A DNA stretch of 64,000 nt from Oscillospiraceae bacterium (GTDB lineage: Bacteria; Bacillota; Clostridia; Saccharofermentanales; Saccharofermentanaceae), in contig CACZMA010000002.1 of the NCBI GenBank assembly GCA_902782125.1, forward strand, positions 150,853 to 214,852, written 5' to 3'. Position numbers and translations under genes: made by a program. The notes beneath the pieces are model-generated. The model saw nothing but the letters and a program-made list of their open reading frames with translations, was not told where the DNA came from and ran no database searches. The stretch's first letter is position 1; each line of letters starts with the position of its first letter. Shown here in pieces: positions 18,173-27,841 of the stretch.

Positions 18173-18658
18173 ATGGCAAATCCTATAGTAACGATCACAA
18201 TGAAGGACGGCGCCGTCATGAAGGCGGAGCTCTATCCCGATATCGCACCTGAGACAGTTAAGAATTTCATTGACCTTGCAGGTAAGGGCTTCTATAACGG
18301 CCTTATCTTCCACAGAGTCATCCCGGGATTCATGATCCAGGGCGGAGATCCCCAGGGCACCGGCATGGGCGGCCCGGGTTATACCATCAAGGGCGAGTTC
18401 ACTGCCAACGGATTCAGGAATGACCTCAGACACACCAGAGGCGTCCTTTCTATGGCGCGCGCCATGGACCCGAACTCTGCAGGCTCGCAGTTCTTCATCA
18501 TGCACGAGGATTCCCCGCACCTTGACGGTCAGTATGCTGCATTCGGTAAGCTTATCGAAGGCATCGAAGAGGTCGACAAGATCTGCAGCGCTAAGACGGA
18601 TTATCAGGACAGACCGCTCGAACCCCAGCAGATCGACTTTATGACCGTTCAGCTCTAA
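18173..18658 (+). CDS. peptidyl-prolyl cis-trans isomerase, cyclophilin type
   Basis: Cytoplasmic cyclophilin of 161 residues that accelerates proline isomerisation. No signal peptide is visible. FHRVIPGFMIQGGDP, the arginine active-site stretch and SAGSQFFIMHEDSPHLDGQYAAFG are the family signatures. AAGGAAGG lies upstream. It is followed 23 bases later by a large membrane protein gene. Confidence 0.95.
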   Translation: MANPIVTITMKDGAVMKAELYPDIAPETVKNFIDLAGKGFYNGLIFHRVIPGFMIQGGDPQGTGMGGPGYTIKGEFTANGFRNDLRHTRGVLSMARAMDPNSAGSQFFIMHEDSPHLDGQYAAFGKLIEGIEEVDKICSAKTDYQDRPLEPQQIDFMTVQL

Positions 18659-18681
18659 AGCATCATTAAAGGGCCGGCCCG

Positions 18682-21096
18682 ATGTCTGATATTCTCGTGG
18701 TTTATGTTTGGCCTTTTGCAGCCGCCGTTTTATCTTACATACTCTGTGTATATGTGATCTCAAAACGGCGGCTTGTTTTTGATATCAATAAGAACTGGTT
18801 ATTCAAGGCCATCTCATCGCATCTCCAGGGTGAACCAAAAGAGAAGATGCTGTCTTTGCTGCTGATAGTGATCGCGATGGTAATGTTCAGCCAGGAAATA
18901 CTGATACTGATCATCGAGAATGTAGTAAGACGTACGGCCAATACATATCTGATCGAAGGCACGCCCGTAAGCCCCGTGATATATGCGGTCTTCGCATTCA
19001 TGTTTGATGCCTGCTTCATAGGACTTATATTGGGCAAGGGCAAGCTCAGAACCGGTTGCAGGAGAGTGATCATATCGCTTTCTGTCATCCTTATTCTTGA
19101 GACGGTCATATTCAACATAGGGAGCTTATCAACGGATCAGAAGTATTATGTCTCTGACCTGTCTATGGCAAGCTATGAGATCAGCGATGACCTGACTGTG
19201 CCGTTCCGTTCCGATAAAGGCATCGTGATCGAAGGGGATGCCGCGATCCTTATAAGCGACCTTCCGGATTATACGAGATCCGTTAATATCGAATTCGAGA
19301 GAGGTTACGTTAAGAATCCGCTTGGAATACTGGTACAGTTCAAGGTCCTGGATGACAACACGGGAGCAACGTTCTCGGTGGCTGACGTAAAACCCGCATC
19401 AGGCTATAACGATGTCAGCTTGTTCATAAGACCTTACGGCGAACTGCACAGGTCTGAGATAGTTGTTACAAGCGTGACGGACCCGGTAACCATCACTCGC
19501 GTCACCGCATTCAACACCTCTCCGTATCATGCTAATGCAGCAAGGTTTGTTGTTATGGCAACGCTTACCGCAGCTGTTATATTCATCTGTGCCTTCAAGC
19601 TTGGCAAAGTGTATTATGACGGCAGGAAGAAGTCCCACATTATCGCGCTTGCTCTCTGCATCATCCTTACTGTCGGATCTACTTTCTTGTTATATAAGAC
19701 CGACGAGTTCGAGCTTATTGACTATCCTCTCTATAACACAGCGGCAGTCGATGATATCTTTGCTTTGAAGTTCGATGCCATGAAGAAGGGGTTGCCATAT
19801 CTGGATCTGCCTTCCGAGGATAGTCTTGAACCATTGAATAACATATACGATTTCACCGAGCGAACAGAAGCCAATGCATCTTACCGTTGGGATTATGCTT
19901 ATAAAGACGGGCATTATTACTGCTACTTCGGGGCAACTCCGGTATTGCTTTTCTACTATCCAATCTGGTTCATTACCGGATGCATACCGTCTTATAATCT
20001 GGCTCTGGGACTAGCGGGGACACTGGCAGCAACGGGGATCATCTTCGGCTACATCTCTCTTGCCGAGAGATACGCGAAACGCAAAAAGCTGCTGCCGTAT
20101 CTTCTGTCCATACCGGTTGTCTGCATATCGAGCCACATGTTCTACGAACTGGTCTACCCGATGAAATACTATCTGCCGGCTCTCTGTGCACTGGCGGGAC
20201 TCGGATTTGCAGTATGCTTCGGTTTCACTGCATTGACGGTCAAGAAGGATAAGAATGCGGTTGTGCTTTTCGCGCTGTCGGGACTGTCGCTTGCACTTTG
20301 TGCCGGCGCAAGGCCCGTTACGGCAATGGGTGCAGCGGTTATGCTTCCTGCTTTCATAGGTGTCCTTGCAGAAAAAAAGTACACGCTCGGAAACAAAGCG
20401 GCCAAGGCATCAGCTTTTGCCCTGCCGGTCATAGCAGGCATAGTCATGATGCTGGCATATAACAATTTCAGATTCGGGAATCCGTTTGACTTCGGCGAGA
20501 ACTACCAGCTTACGGTAAGCAATATCAATTCACTCAAGTTAGATTTCTCGCTGCTGCCGGTATCGCTCTATTATTATTTCTTCCAGCCGTACTTCATGTC
20601 ACCGACATTTCCGTTCTTCAGGATGATCCCGTATCCGATCGATAACTATGAGATATTCAGGAACATCGAGCTGAACGTCGGCATTGTATATATTCCGTTC
20701 CTGTTAGCAGGACTGCTTTTGATGTGGGGTACACTTACATTCGTGCACAAAGGACATCCTGGAAGAAAGGCAAGGGCAGAGTACAGTGTTTATGCGCTCG
20801 TCACGATACTTATCACCGTTGTCATAGCCTGGTTCGACTTCTGCCGCGGCGGCACGGCTGTAAGATATACAGCAGATTTTGCATACTTGATCGCGATGAT
20901 GTCAGGTGTCTGCATTATGAGAAGGCTAATGGTGCCTTCGGGGAGAAAGGCGTTGTACGGAATCGTTATGGCAGCACTTATAGTAACTCCGGTGCTGATC
21001 TTCCTGTCTTACCTGCCGCTTTATAACAGCAATCTGCAATTCATATATCCGGATATCGTGGAGAAGGCGGAAGACTTCTTCCTGTTCTGGAGATAA
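18682..21096 (+). CDS. large polytopic membrane protein, GT-C glycosyltransferase-like
   Basis: An 804-residue integral membrane protein with about a dozen predicted helices. An N-terminal helical pair is followed by a beta-rich extracytoplasmic segment (about residues 140-275), then a long helical bundle. Motifs resembling lipid-linked-sugar glycosyltransferases of the GT-C fold are visible: YKDGHYYCYFGATPVLLFYYP and YNNFRFGNPFDFG. Its sugar and acceptor are unknown. It converges on a CsbB-like GT2 gene whose stop is 11 bases away, and YfhO follows, so envelope polymer decoration is a reasonable inference. The first TM helix begins almost at the start codon. Confidence 0.75.
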   Translation: MSDILVVYVWPFAAAVLSYILCVYVISKRRLVFDINKNWLFKAISSHLQGEPKEKMLSLLLIVIAMVMFSQEILILIIENVVRRTANTYLIEGTPVSPVIYAVFAFMFDACFIGLILGKGKLRTGCRRVIISLSVILILETVIFNIGSLSTDQKYYVSDLSMASYEISDDLTVPFRSDKGIVIEGDAAILISDLPDYTRSVNIEFERGYVKNPLGILVQFKVLDDNTGATFSVADVKPASGYNDVSLFIRPYGELHRSEIVVTSVTDPVTITRVTAFNTSPYHANAARFVVMATLTAAVIFICAFKLGKVYYDGRKKSHIIALALCIILTVGSTFLLYKTDEFELIDYPLYNTAAVDDIFALKFDAMKKGLPYLDLPSEDSLEPLNNIYDFTERTEANASYRWDYAYKDGHYYCYFGATPVLLFYYPIWFITGCIPSYNLALGLAGTLAATGIIFGYISLAERYAKRKKLLPYLLSIPVVCISSHMFYELVYPMKYYLPALCALAGLGFAVCFGFTALTVKKDKNAVVLFALSGLSLALCAGARPVTAMGAAVMLPAFIGVLAEKKYTLGNKAAKASAFALPVIAGIVMMLAYNNFRFGNPFDFGENYQLTVSNINSLKLDFSLLPVSLYYYFFQPYFMSPTFPFFRMIPYPIDNYEIFRNIELNVGIVYIPFLLAGLLLMWGTLTFVHKGHPGRKARAEYSVYALVTILITVVIAWFDFCRGGTAVRYTADFAYLIAMMSGVCIMRRLMVPSGRKALYGIVMAALIVTPVLIFLSYLPLYNSNLQFIYPDIVEKAEDFFLFWR

Positions 21097-21107
21097 AAGA
21101 AGAGAAA

Positions 21108-22058
21108 TCAGGACTTCTCCTCTTCGCTCTCTTCTGCCGCAATGTATACAGGCCTTGCCTTGGTCTCTATGTAGGTCCTGCCGACGTATTCTCCGATCAG
21201 TCCGAGTGCCATCAGGATCAGGCCTCCGATAAAGAGGATAAAGCACAGCAGAGACGGATAACCCGGTACTTCGTTATAGATCTGAAGGATGATCGCACGG
21301 ATAAAGTAATAGACCATGTAGATGAAGCCTGCCGCAGCGCACACGAATCCTGCGATAGAGGCAAGTCTCAAAGGTGCTATAGTGAAGGCCACTATGCCGT
21401 CAATCGCGTAGCGGAAAAGCTTCCAGAAGCTCCACTTGGTCTCGCCGGCCACACGCGGTGTGTTAACATGCTCGATCCACTTGGTCCGGAAGCCTACCCA
21501 GGCAAATATACCCTTCGAGAAGCGCTGACGCTCGGTGACCTTCAGGATGGCATCGACTACGGATCTTCTCATAAGTCTGAAGTCTCTGGCACCGTCTGCG
21601 ATCTCCACATCGCACATCCTGTTGATAAGGCGGTAGAAGGCACGTGCGAAAAAGCTCCTTATCTTAGGCTCGCCCTCGCGGGTAACACGTCTTGCTGCCA
21701 CGATGTCGCATTCATCGGCATCGAGTGACCTTATCATGTCGGGGATCAGGGAAGGCGGGTCCTGCATATCGGCATCCATTATCGCGACGTAATCGCCCTT
21801 AGCCTTCTGCAGACCGGCATACATCGCGGATTCCTTGCCGAAGTTCCGTGAGAACATCACATATCTTACACAAGTGTCTGAGGAGGCATACTCCTTGATC
21901 AGTTCAGCCGTCTTATCCGAGCTTCCGTCATTAACGAAGATGAATTCGAAGGTCTTATCCCTGCAGTCTTCGGAATCTCTTACTTCGCAAAGGGCATTGT
22001 AAAGATGGGGAAGGGATTCTTCCTCGTTATAACACGGAACTATAAGGCTTATGAGCAT
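21108..22058 (-). CDS. GT2 polyprenyl-phosphate glycosyltransferase, CsbB/GtrB-like
   Basis: Transfers a sugar from a nucleotide donor to undecaprenyl phosphate at the inner face of the membrane. The GT2 domain occupies residues 1-230, with SLIVPCYNEEESL, the metal-binding DADMQDPP and the ERQRFSKGIFAWVGF segment. Two C-terminal membrane helices follow (about 232-262 and 268-300). Length is 316. In B. subtilis, CsbB works with YfhO to glycosylate lipoteichoic acid; a YfhO gene is divergently placed 104 bases away. The GtcA-like flippase of that system is not seen in this window. Confidence 0.9.
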   Translation of the reverse strand: MLISLIVPCYNEEESLPHLYNALCEVRDSEDCRDKTFEFIFVNDGSSDKTAELIKEYASSDTCVRYVMFSRNFGKESAMYAGLQKAKGDYVAIMDADMQDPPSLIPDMIRSLDADECDIVAARRVTREGEPKIRSFFARAFYRLINRMCDVEIADGARDFRLMRRSVVDAILKVTERQRFSKGIFAWVGFRTKWIEHVNTPRVAGETKWSFWKLFRYAIDGIVAFTIAPLRLASIAGFVCAAAGFIYMVYYFIRAIILQIYNEVPGYPSLLCFILFIGGLILMALGLIGEYVGRTYIETKARPVYIAAEESEEEKS

Positions 22059-22089
22059 TTGTGGGGTTACCTCCCGCTTCCGCCGTTCA

Positions 22090-22119
22090 TTGAAACAACT
22101 TCATAAAATGTATTATAAT
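22090..22119 (+). promoter_or_regulatory. YfhO promoter flanked by an inverted repeat
   Basis: TTGAAA at 22090-22095, an 18-base spacer and TATAAT at 22114-22119. The nine-base arms AAACAACTT (22093-22101) and AAGTTGTTT (22124-22132) flank the -10. This could be an operator or, in RNA, part of the leader. Confidence 0.7.
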
Positions 22120-22162
22120 CAAAAAGTTGTTTTATTGATATACGAAAGGCAAACGGTATCCG

Positions 22163-25069
22163 ATGAAAGAATTGTCTGCACTCGATACAGGTAAGAAGCC
22201 TGCACTGAAGAGACACAAAGGATCTTCGGGTTTTGACAGGCGCCCGCTAATAGCTTTTTTTGCAGCGCTCGCGATGTATATTTTCCTGGGTATCGTCTGT
22301 AGGAAATACCCGTTTGGGGATTTCTCGATCCTGATAAGCGATCTTGAGGCGCAGTATGCACCTTTTCTTGCTTTATACCGCGGGAAATTGTTGTCTCTAG
22401 GGAATGGTCAGGGCGAACTGATATCGTCCTTGTCTTATTCTTTCTCCATGGGGCTCGGAAAGAACTTCCTGGGAAGCTTTGGATACTATCTGGCAAGCCC
22501 GTTAAACCTCATTTATCTTTTGATCGATGTTACGAAGATCGACCTTGTCGTACTCATACTTATCGTTGGCAAACTGAGCCTTTCTGCAGGTACGATGTGT
22601 ATGTTCCTTTGTTCCAGGACAATGGACAAGAAGAGTTCCATCCCCGTTATCCTTGCATTGTTCTATGCATTTTCTCTTTATGCGGAAGTGTTTGCATTCC
22701 ACATAATGTGGTTTGACGGCTATATGCTCCTGCCTTTGCTCCTATATTTTATCGAGCGATACATTAAGGAGCAGAAGACAGGCGGTATACTTGTCACGTT
22801 GCTTTTCCTGTTCGCGACAAATTATTACATTGCCTATATGGCAGGTATCTTCAGTTTCTTCTATCTTTGTGTGAGGCTATACGTTATTGGAGAAGATCGG
22901 AAGACTGCAATCAAGAAGATCTTGAAATATGTTTGTTCTGCGGTGATATGCGGAATGATCCTTGCGGTGCTTATTCTTCCGATAGGAATGGATACGATTA
23001 CGAACGGCGAGAAGACTATAGTCGAAGACAGGACCAATTTTATTCTATATGATCCGCTCGATCTCATGTCGATGCTGATCCTGGGATATCCCGGTGAATT
23101 TGGAGATGTCTTGCCGTTGAACCTGCCATTGGTTTTCATGGGGCTTCCTGTGACTATATTGACGGTTCTCTATCTTGTATCGAAGAATTATTCCGGTAAA
23201 GAGAAAAAGATCCATATCATTGCGCTTATCGGAGTCTGGCTGTCGACCGCAGTGTATTGGATCGATAAGATGTGGCAGGTGTTTGATGATCCGAACTGGT
23301 TCCTGCACAGGCATGCTTTTGTATTCCTTCCTGTATTTCTGGTGATAGCACTGCGCGCACTCGAGAAGATCAAGACTGTTCCGAGGAGGGATATTCTTGT
23401 TACACTCGGAATAATGCTCGCAATGATAACGATTGTGCACACGATCGGCAGTCATGCCGGACACGACATTCTGTTCATATACAATTCGCTCCTGACTCTT
23501 GCATACTGCGGTATTCTGTATATGTATGGCGTTAATAAGTTCCCCAAACAATTGGAAGATATGCCTAAGCTCATCACGCCGTTGCTTACGGTAGTATGTG
23601 TCTTTGAACTTGCCTTTGCAGGGCCTACAAATACTGCTTCACTCGAGACATTGACCAGTGTGACAGGGAAATCCTCTGAACTTTCACTTGCAATCGAAGA
23701 ACTTAATGACTTCGGATGTGCATCTAAGGCAGCCGGTCAGGAGACCGGAGCTGCAAGGGCCGGAGTAGAGAAGACTCCGGATTATTCGAATACGTATTAT
23801 GTTTATTCCGGTGAAGATATGTTTGGAGACTATTACGGGGTCGCTCTGTTCAATTCTAATTCCAATAAGCAGCTTCACCGTTTCCTTAAGCAGTTTGGCT
23901 TTGCGGTCAACTATAATTATTTTGCCGAGCGATATACTTACAGCGCTCCTTCAACAGATGCATTTCTGTCCGTGGGTTCCATAGCCTCTATGCGCGATAT
24001 ATCTTTCTATCCCGAGACGGATCAGCAGCAGCTCACTGGTGTAATGAAGTTCTATAAGAATGAGAATGCATTGCCTATGGCTTTTGCAGTTGACGACAAT
24101 GCAATGGTTTTTGATTTCTTCCAACTCGAGAAGGCGTATGATACAAAGGATTACTTTGCGTTCCAGAATGACTGGTACCGCTCTATGTTCCCGGAACAGT
24201 TTACCGATGATTTTTTTATAACGATAGATGATGCAATGATCGGTGGTCCGGAGATTGTCAACGGCAGCATTTACAATAGCAGTGATTATTATACAGGAGC
24301 CGAATTGGAGTCAGAATCTGAGGCCGGTACCAATAACAGTTTGGCAGGCGATGCCGCTTCAGATGCACTTGGGAACGAGAAGATCATAGCGGCTCAGGCT
24401 TCAGATAATCTTGTAACTGTCTACAGGATGAATAACGATATTCCGATATGTGTTAACTATGAGTTCTATGCACCGACCTCAGATGAATTATATCTGAATC
24501 TGTCAACGTACCGCATAGTTAACGATAACAAGGTCTATGTCAACGGCCTTGAAGTTGGCGGATGCGGAAGTGACACGTTCTATTCTCAGATCTACAGACT
24601 CGGCAGTTTCAATGCAGGCGATAAAGTGTGCGTTTCCATCCAATCTGACTGTAATTCACTGACCTATCTGGATATTAATTTCGGATATTTTGATAATGGA
24701 GCATTTGTTGCTCAGTTCGATAAGCTTGACCTGGATAAGGTCACTACAGATGAGATGGCAGACGGTTATGTAAAGATGTCCGTAAACCACGTGGAAGCAG
24801 GCGAGACGATCGTCACCACGGTTCCTTACGAGAATGGCTGGACACTCTATATCGACGGACAGGAGGCTGAGATCAAGCCTTATCAGGGCGCGTTCATCGC
24901 ATTCAAATGTCCGGAGGGTGCACATACTGCTGAACTCAGGTTCATCGCACCGGGCCTCAAGACCGGAGCGGTAATATCCGGAGTGGGTATCGTGGCGCTT
25001 GCAGTATTTGTGGTCCTTGATATCAATCAGAAAAAGAAAGCTAAGAAAGACAATAAATCGGAGGTATGA
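22163..25069 (+). CDS. YfhO-family membrane glycosyltransferase
   Basis: A 968-residue polytopic protein with about 13 helices and a large C-terminal extracytoplasmic domain. The first outer loop carries D60 and QY at 64-65 (SDLEAQYAPF), the conserved YfhO motif presumed to form the active site. The C-terminal fold contains the family hallmark VPYENGWTLYIDGQEAEI, then a final helix and a lysine-rich tail. YfhO of B. subtilis transfers lipid-carried GlcNAc onto lipoteichoic acid. The gene is divergent from the CsbB-like gene. Base composition is visibly more AT-rich than in the flanking genes. Its stop overlaps the start region of the phosphoglucomutase gene. Confidence 0.9.
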   Translation: MKELSALDTGKKPALKRHKGSSGFDRRPLIAFFAALAMYIFLGIVCRKYPFGDFSILISDLEAQYAPFLALYRGKLLSLGNGQGELISSLSYSFSMGLGKNFLGSFGYYLASPLNLIYLLIDVTKIDLVVLILIVGKLSLSAGTMCMFLCSRTMDKKSSIPVILALFYAFSLYAEVFAFHIMWFDGYMLLPLLLYFIERYIKEQKTGGILVTLLFLFATNYYIAYMAGIFSFFYLCVRLYVIGEDRKTAIKKILKYVCSAVICGMILAVLILPIGMDTITNGEKTIVEDRTNFILYDPLDLMSMLILGYPGEFGDVLPLNLPLVFMGLPVTILTVLYLVSKNYSGKEKKIHIIALIGVWLSTAVYWIDKMWQVFDDPNWFLHRHAFVFLPVFLVIALRALEKIKTVPRRDILVTLGIMLAMITIVHTIGSHAGHDILFIYNSLLTLAYCGILYMYGVNKFPKQLEDMPKLITPLLTVVCVFELAFAGPTNTASLETLTSVTGKSSELSLAIEELNDFGCASKAAGQETGAARAGVEKTPDYSNTYYVYSGEDMFGDYYGVALFNSNSNKQLHRFLKQFGFAVNYNYFAERYTYSAPSTDAFLSVGSIASMRDISFYPETDQQQLTGVMKFYKNENALPMAFAVDDNAMVFDFFQLEKAYDTKDYFAFQNDWYRSMFPEQFTDDFFITIDDAMIGGPEIVNGSIYNSSDYYTGAELESESEAGTNNSLAGDAASDALGNEKIIAAQASDNLVTVYRMNNDIPICVNYEFYAPTSDELYLNLSTYRIVNDNKVYVNGLEVGGCGSDTFYSQIYRLGSFNAGDKVCVSIQSDCNSLTYLDINFGYFDNGAFVAQFDKLDLDKVTTDEMADGYVKMSVNHVEAGETIVTTVPYENGWTLYIDGQEAEIKPYQGAFIAFKCPEGAHTAELRFIAPGLKTGAVISGVGIVALAVFVVLDINQKKKAKKDNKSEV

Positions 25070-25071
25070 TC

Positions 25072-26856
25072 ATGGGTTACAGAGAAGAATTCAAGTTTTG
25101 GTCGGAGGATCCTTTTTTTGACGAGGCTACAAGAGCAGAACTTGCAGCGATAACGGACGAGAAGGAGATAGAGGACCGTTTCTATAAGAACCTCGAGTTC
25201 GGCACGGCCGGATTCAGAGGAGTCCTGGGCGCCGGTACGAACAGGATGAATATGTACACCGTTTGGAAGGCATCGACGGGCCTGGCACAGTACATCTTAT
25301 CCTGCGGCAGCGAGGCAATTGCCAAGGGCGTCGTCATCTCATACGATTCAAGGCACTTCTCCAGGGAGTTCGCAGAGATTACGGCAGAGACTCTCGCTGC
25401 TTACGGCATCAAGTCCTATCTGTCAGATGAGCTCAGACCGGTTCCGATGCTCTCATTCTCCGTCCGCTACTTCAAGGCATTCGCGGGCGTTATGATCACT
25501 GCATCTCACAACCCCTCGAAATACAACGGCTACAAGGTATACGGCGAAGACGGCGGACAGGTTCCCCCGGAAGCAGCCGACATCATCCTCAAGTCGATAG
25601 AGGCCATCACGGATCTCACTTCCATGAAGAAGACGGATCTTGAGCAGGCAAAAGCAGAAGGTCTTGTTCAGATGTTCGGCGCGGAAGCAGATGAAGCTTA
25701 CACGACCATGCTGACCGGTCTCGTCGTAGATCAGGATGCTATCGACAGACAGTCTGACATGAGCATCGTCTACACGCCTCTGCACGGTTCCGGCAACAAG
25801 CCTGTAAGAAGGATCCTCGAGAGAGTGGGATTCAAGAATATCCATGTCGTAGCAGAGCAGGAACTCCCTGACGGAGCGTTCCCTACGGTAAAGCTCCCCA
25901 ACCCGGAGGATCCCCAGGCGCTGTCGATGGCGATCGAACTTGCCAAGAAGACGGATGCCTCCCTTGTTTTCGGTACGGATCCTGATTCGGACAGGATCGG
26001 TGCTGCGGCGAAGGTGGTGGAGAACGGTGAAGTCAGATACAGATGCTTCACGGGCAACCAGATGGGCCTGATGCTGCTGGACTATATTCTTGATGCTAAG
26101 CAGAAGGCCGGCAAGCTCCCGGACAAGTCATTTGCGGTTACTACCATCGTATCCACGAAGCTCGCCAAGCCCGTATGTGACTACTACGGAGTAGAGCTCA
26201 TGGAAGTCCTCACAGGATTCAAGTTCATCGGTGAGAAGATCAAGCTCTTCGACGAGTTCGGCGACATGCACTATCAGTTCGGCTTCGAAGAGAGCTACGG
26301 ATATCTCTCCGGAAGGGACGTAAGAGATAAGGACGCGGTCGTGGCTGCGATGCTCATCTGCAACATGGCGGCAGCTTCTTTCGAAGCAGGAGAGACCCTT
26401 GCAGACAGGCTCGACCATGTCTATGCCAAGTACGGTTTCGGCATTGAAGAGACGGTAAGCCTCACGCTCGAAGGTAAGGAAGGCATCGAGAAGATCAAGG
26501 GCTCGATGGATGAATTGAGAGCCGAGCTTGAAGCGGCTGACAGCGCTGCGAAGGCCGGAGCGCTCCTCGGAGGCCCTGAGGTCAAGGCTGTCCGTGATTA
26601 CAAGACATCCAAGAGATACGAATTCACTGATTCAGGCGTAAATGTCACCGATATCGACCTGCCCAAGTCCAACGTGCTTCTGTATGAGCTGGGCGGCGAC
26701 AAGGGAATAGACTGGGCTTGTGCAAGACCTTCGGGAACCGAGCCTAAGCTCAAGATATACTTCGGATGCTATGACTCCGATAAGGATGCCGCAACGGCAA
26801 GACTTGCTTCCGTCAAGGCTTCGGTAACGGGATTCATCGAGGGCAAGCTTAAGTAA
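25072..26856 (+). CDS. phospho-sugar mutase (phosphoglucomutase/phosphomannomutase)
   Basis: Interconverts glucose 1-phosphate and 6-phosphate, feeding UDP-sugar synthesis. Length is 594 residues. The phosphoserine loop is ITASHNPSKYNGYK, the metal site is GTDPDSDRIG, the sugar-binding loop is FEESYGYL, and the phosphate-binding loop is RPSGTEPKLKIYFG. GGAGG (25060-25064) fits the ATG at 25072 with seven bases of spacing; the ATG at 25066 would be only one base away. The context of glycosyltransferases suggests a role in envelope sugar supply. The stop overlaps the convergent HAD gene. Confidence 0.92.
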   Translation: MGYREEFKFWSEDPFFDEATRAELAAITDEKEIEDRFYKNLEFGTAGFRGVLGAGTNRMNMYTVWKASTGLAQYILSCGSEAIAKGVVISYDSRHFSREFAEITAETLAAYGIKSYLSDELRPVPMLSFSVRYFKAFAGVMITASHNPSKYNGYKVYGEDGGQVPPEAADIILKSIEAITDLTSMKKTDLEQAKAEGLVQMFGAEADEAYTTMLTGLVVDQDAIDRQSDMSIVYTPLHGSGNKPVRRILERVGFKNIHVVAEQELPDGAFPTVKLPNPEDPQALSMAIELAKKTDASLVFGTDPDSDRIGAAAKVVENGEVRYRCFTGNQMGLMLLDYILDAKQKAGKLPDKSFAVTTIVSTKLAKPVCDYYGVELMEVLTGFKFIGEKIKLFDEFGDMHYQFGFEESYGYLSGRDVRDKDAVVAAMLICNMAAASFEAGETLADRLDHVYAKYGFGIEETVSLTLEGKEGIEKIKGSMDELRAELEAADSAAKAGALLGGPEVKAVRDYKTSKRYEFTDSGVNVTDIDLPKSNVLLYELGGDKGIDWACARPSGTEPKLKIYFGCYDSDKDAATARLASVKASVTGFIEGKLK

Positions 26857-27679
26857 AGCTCTTTGCACGGGGAATAACAAACTCAAAGACAGCGCGGGCA
26901 AATCCGTCCTCTTCACATGTGGAGGTGACGAAAGAGGCCGCGCTGATCACGTTAGGAGCGGAATCACCCATGGCGATACCGTAAGCTGCCGATTCGAGCA
27001 TGGTCAGATCGTTCTCGGAATCGCCTGATGCGAAGGTATTCTCTCTGGGAATGCCCAGATAATCCGCGAGTTCGAGCAGGGCATCGCCTTTGGATACATC
27101 AGCTGTCATGACATCGTAGAAAGTCGGGGCCGAAGATACGACGGTCAGGCTCTTGTCTGCCTTGAGTTCCTCTACGAAGTCTTCCGGAGGCGCGATGAGC
27201 AGGAATTTATTGAAAGCCGGTATGACATCCCGGGCCAGTTCGTCTTTGCCGAAGCCGAACAGGGGAATCCGGTCTTCCGGGGCCACTCTGGTGTTGTAGT
27301 CTTCGCAGAAACCGCGCCTGGATGACTCGGGGGAAAAATATATACCCGTGACCGAGTATATGGTGGCATCGATCTTCCTTGAGAGCATGGTCTCCATCAG
27401 TTCCCTGAACTTGGCCTCGGGTATGTCCCTGGATACCAGGTCGCGCTTGGCTGCAGGGTCATATAAGGCGCCCCCGTTGCCGGTAATTATCGGGATGTCT
27501 ATGCCCAGATCTTCTGCATACTTGCCTACTAGGAAGGAGGACCTCCCGGTGGCGAGCGTGAAGGCAACCCCGTTATCGCGCAAAGCCCTTACGGCCCTTG
27601 CGTTCTCGGGCGTTACGTCCTTTCCCGGCATGAGCAGGGTGTAGTCCATATCGGTTGCAAGAATACTGTTGTATTTCAT
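26849..27679 (-). CDS. Cof-type HAD phosphatase
   Basis: HAD superfamily hydrolase of the Cof/YkrA subfamily (IIB), 276 residues. The nucleophile motif is DMDYTLL (first Asp), followed by TGRS and the late GDSENDLTMLESA motif. Substrates are typically sugar phosphates or flavin/pyridoxal phosphates; which one is not visible. It converges on the phosphoglucomutase gene and the two coding ends overlap by 8 bases, so there is no room for a terminator between them. Confidence 0.9.
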   Translation of the reverse strand: MKYNSILATDMDYTLLMPGKDVTPENARAVRALRDNGVAFTLATGRSSFLVGKYAEDLGIDIPIITGNGGALYDPAAKRDLVSRDIPEAKFRELMETMLSRKIDATIYSVTGIYFSPESSRRGFCEDYNTRVAPEDRIPLFGFGKDELARDVIPAFNKFLLIAPPEDFVEELKADKSLTVVSSAPTFYDVMTADVSKGDALLELADYLGIPRENTFASGDSENDLTMLESAAYGIAMGDSAPNVISAASFVTSTCEEDGFARAVFEFVIPRAKSFT

Positions 27680-27726
27680 GTCTTTTGCATCTATACTCTT
27701 TGAGTTGGATTTCGCAAACCAATTTT

Positions 27727-27755
27727 ACAATAAGTACGATTAATTTTGGTATCAA
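27727..27755 (-). promoter_or_regulatory. promoter of the HAD phosphatase gene
   Basis: On the minus strand, TTGATA (27755-27750), a 17-base spacer and TATTGT (27732-27727) lie about 50 bases before the start codon. Confidence 0.55.
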
Positions 27756-27783
27756 ATCTGCTATTTTGTGCCTAATAACTGAT

Positions 27784-27811
27784 TGAAGTTTGAGGGTACC
27801 ATGTTTATATT
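27784..27811 (+). promoter_or_regulatory. promoter of the VanW-family gene
   Basis: TTGAAG at 27784-27789, a 16-base spacer and TATATT at 27806-27811, 30 bases before the ATG. GAGGGG at 27827-27832 is the ribosome-binding site. Confidence 0.55.
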
Positions 27812-27841
27812 ATTAGAAGTATTACGAGGGGTAAGGACTAG

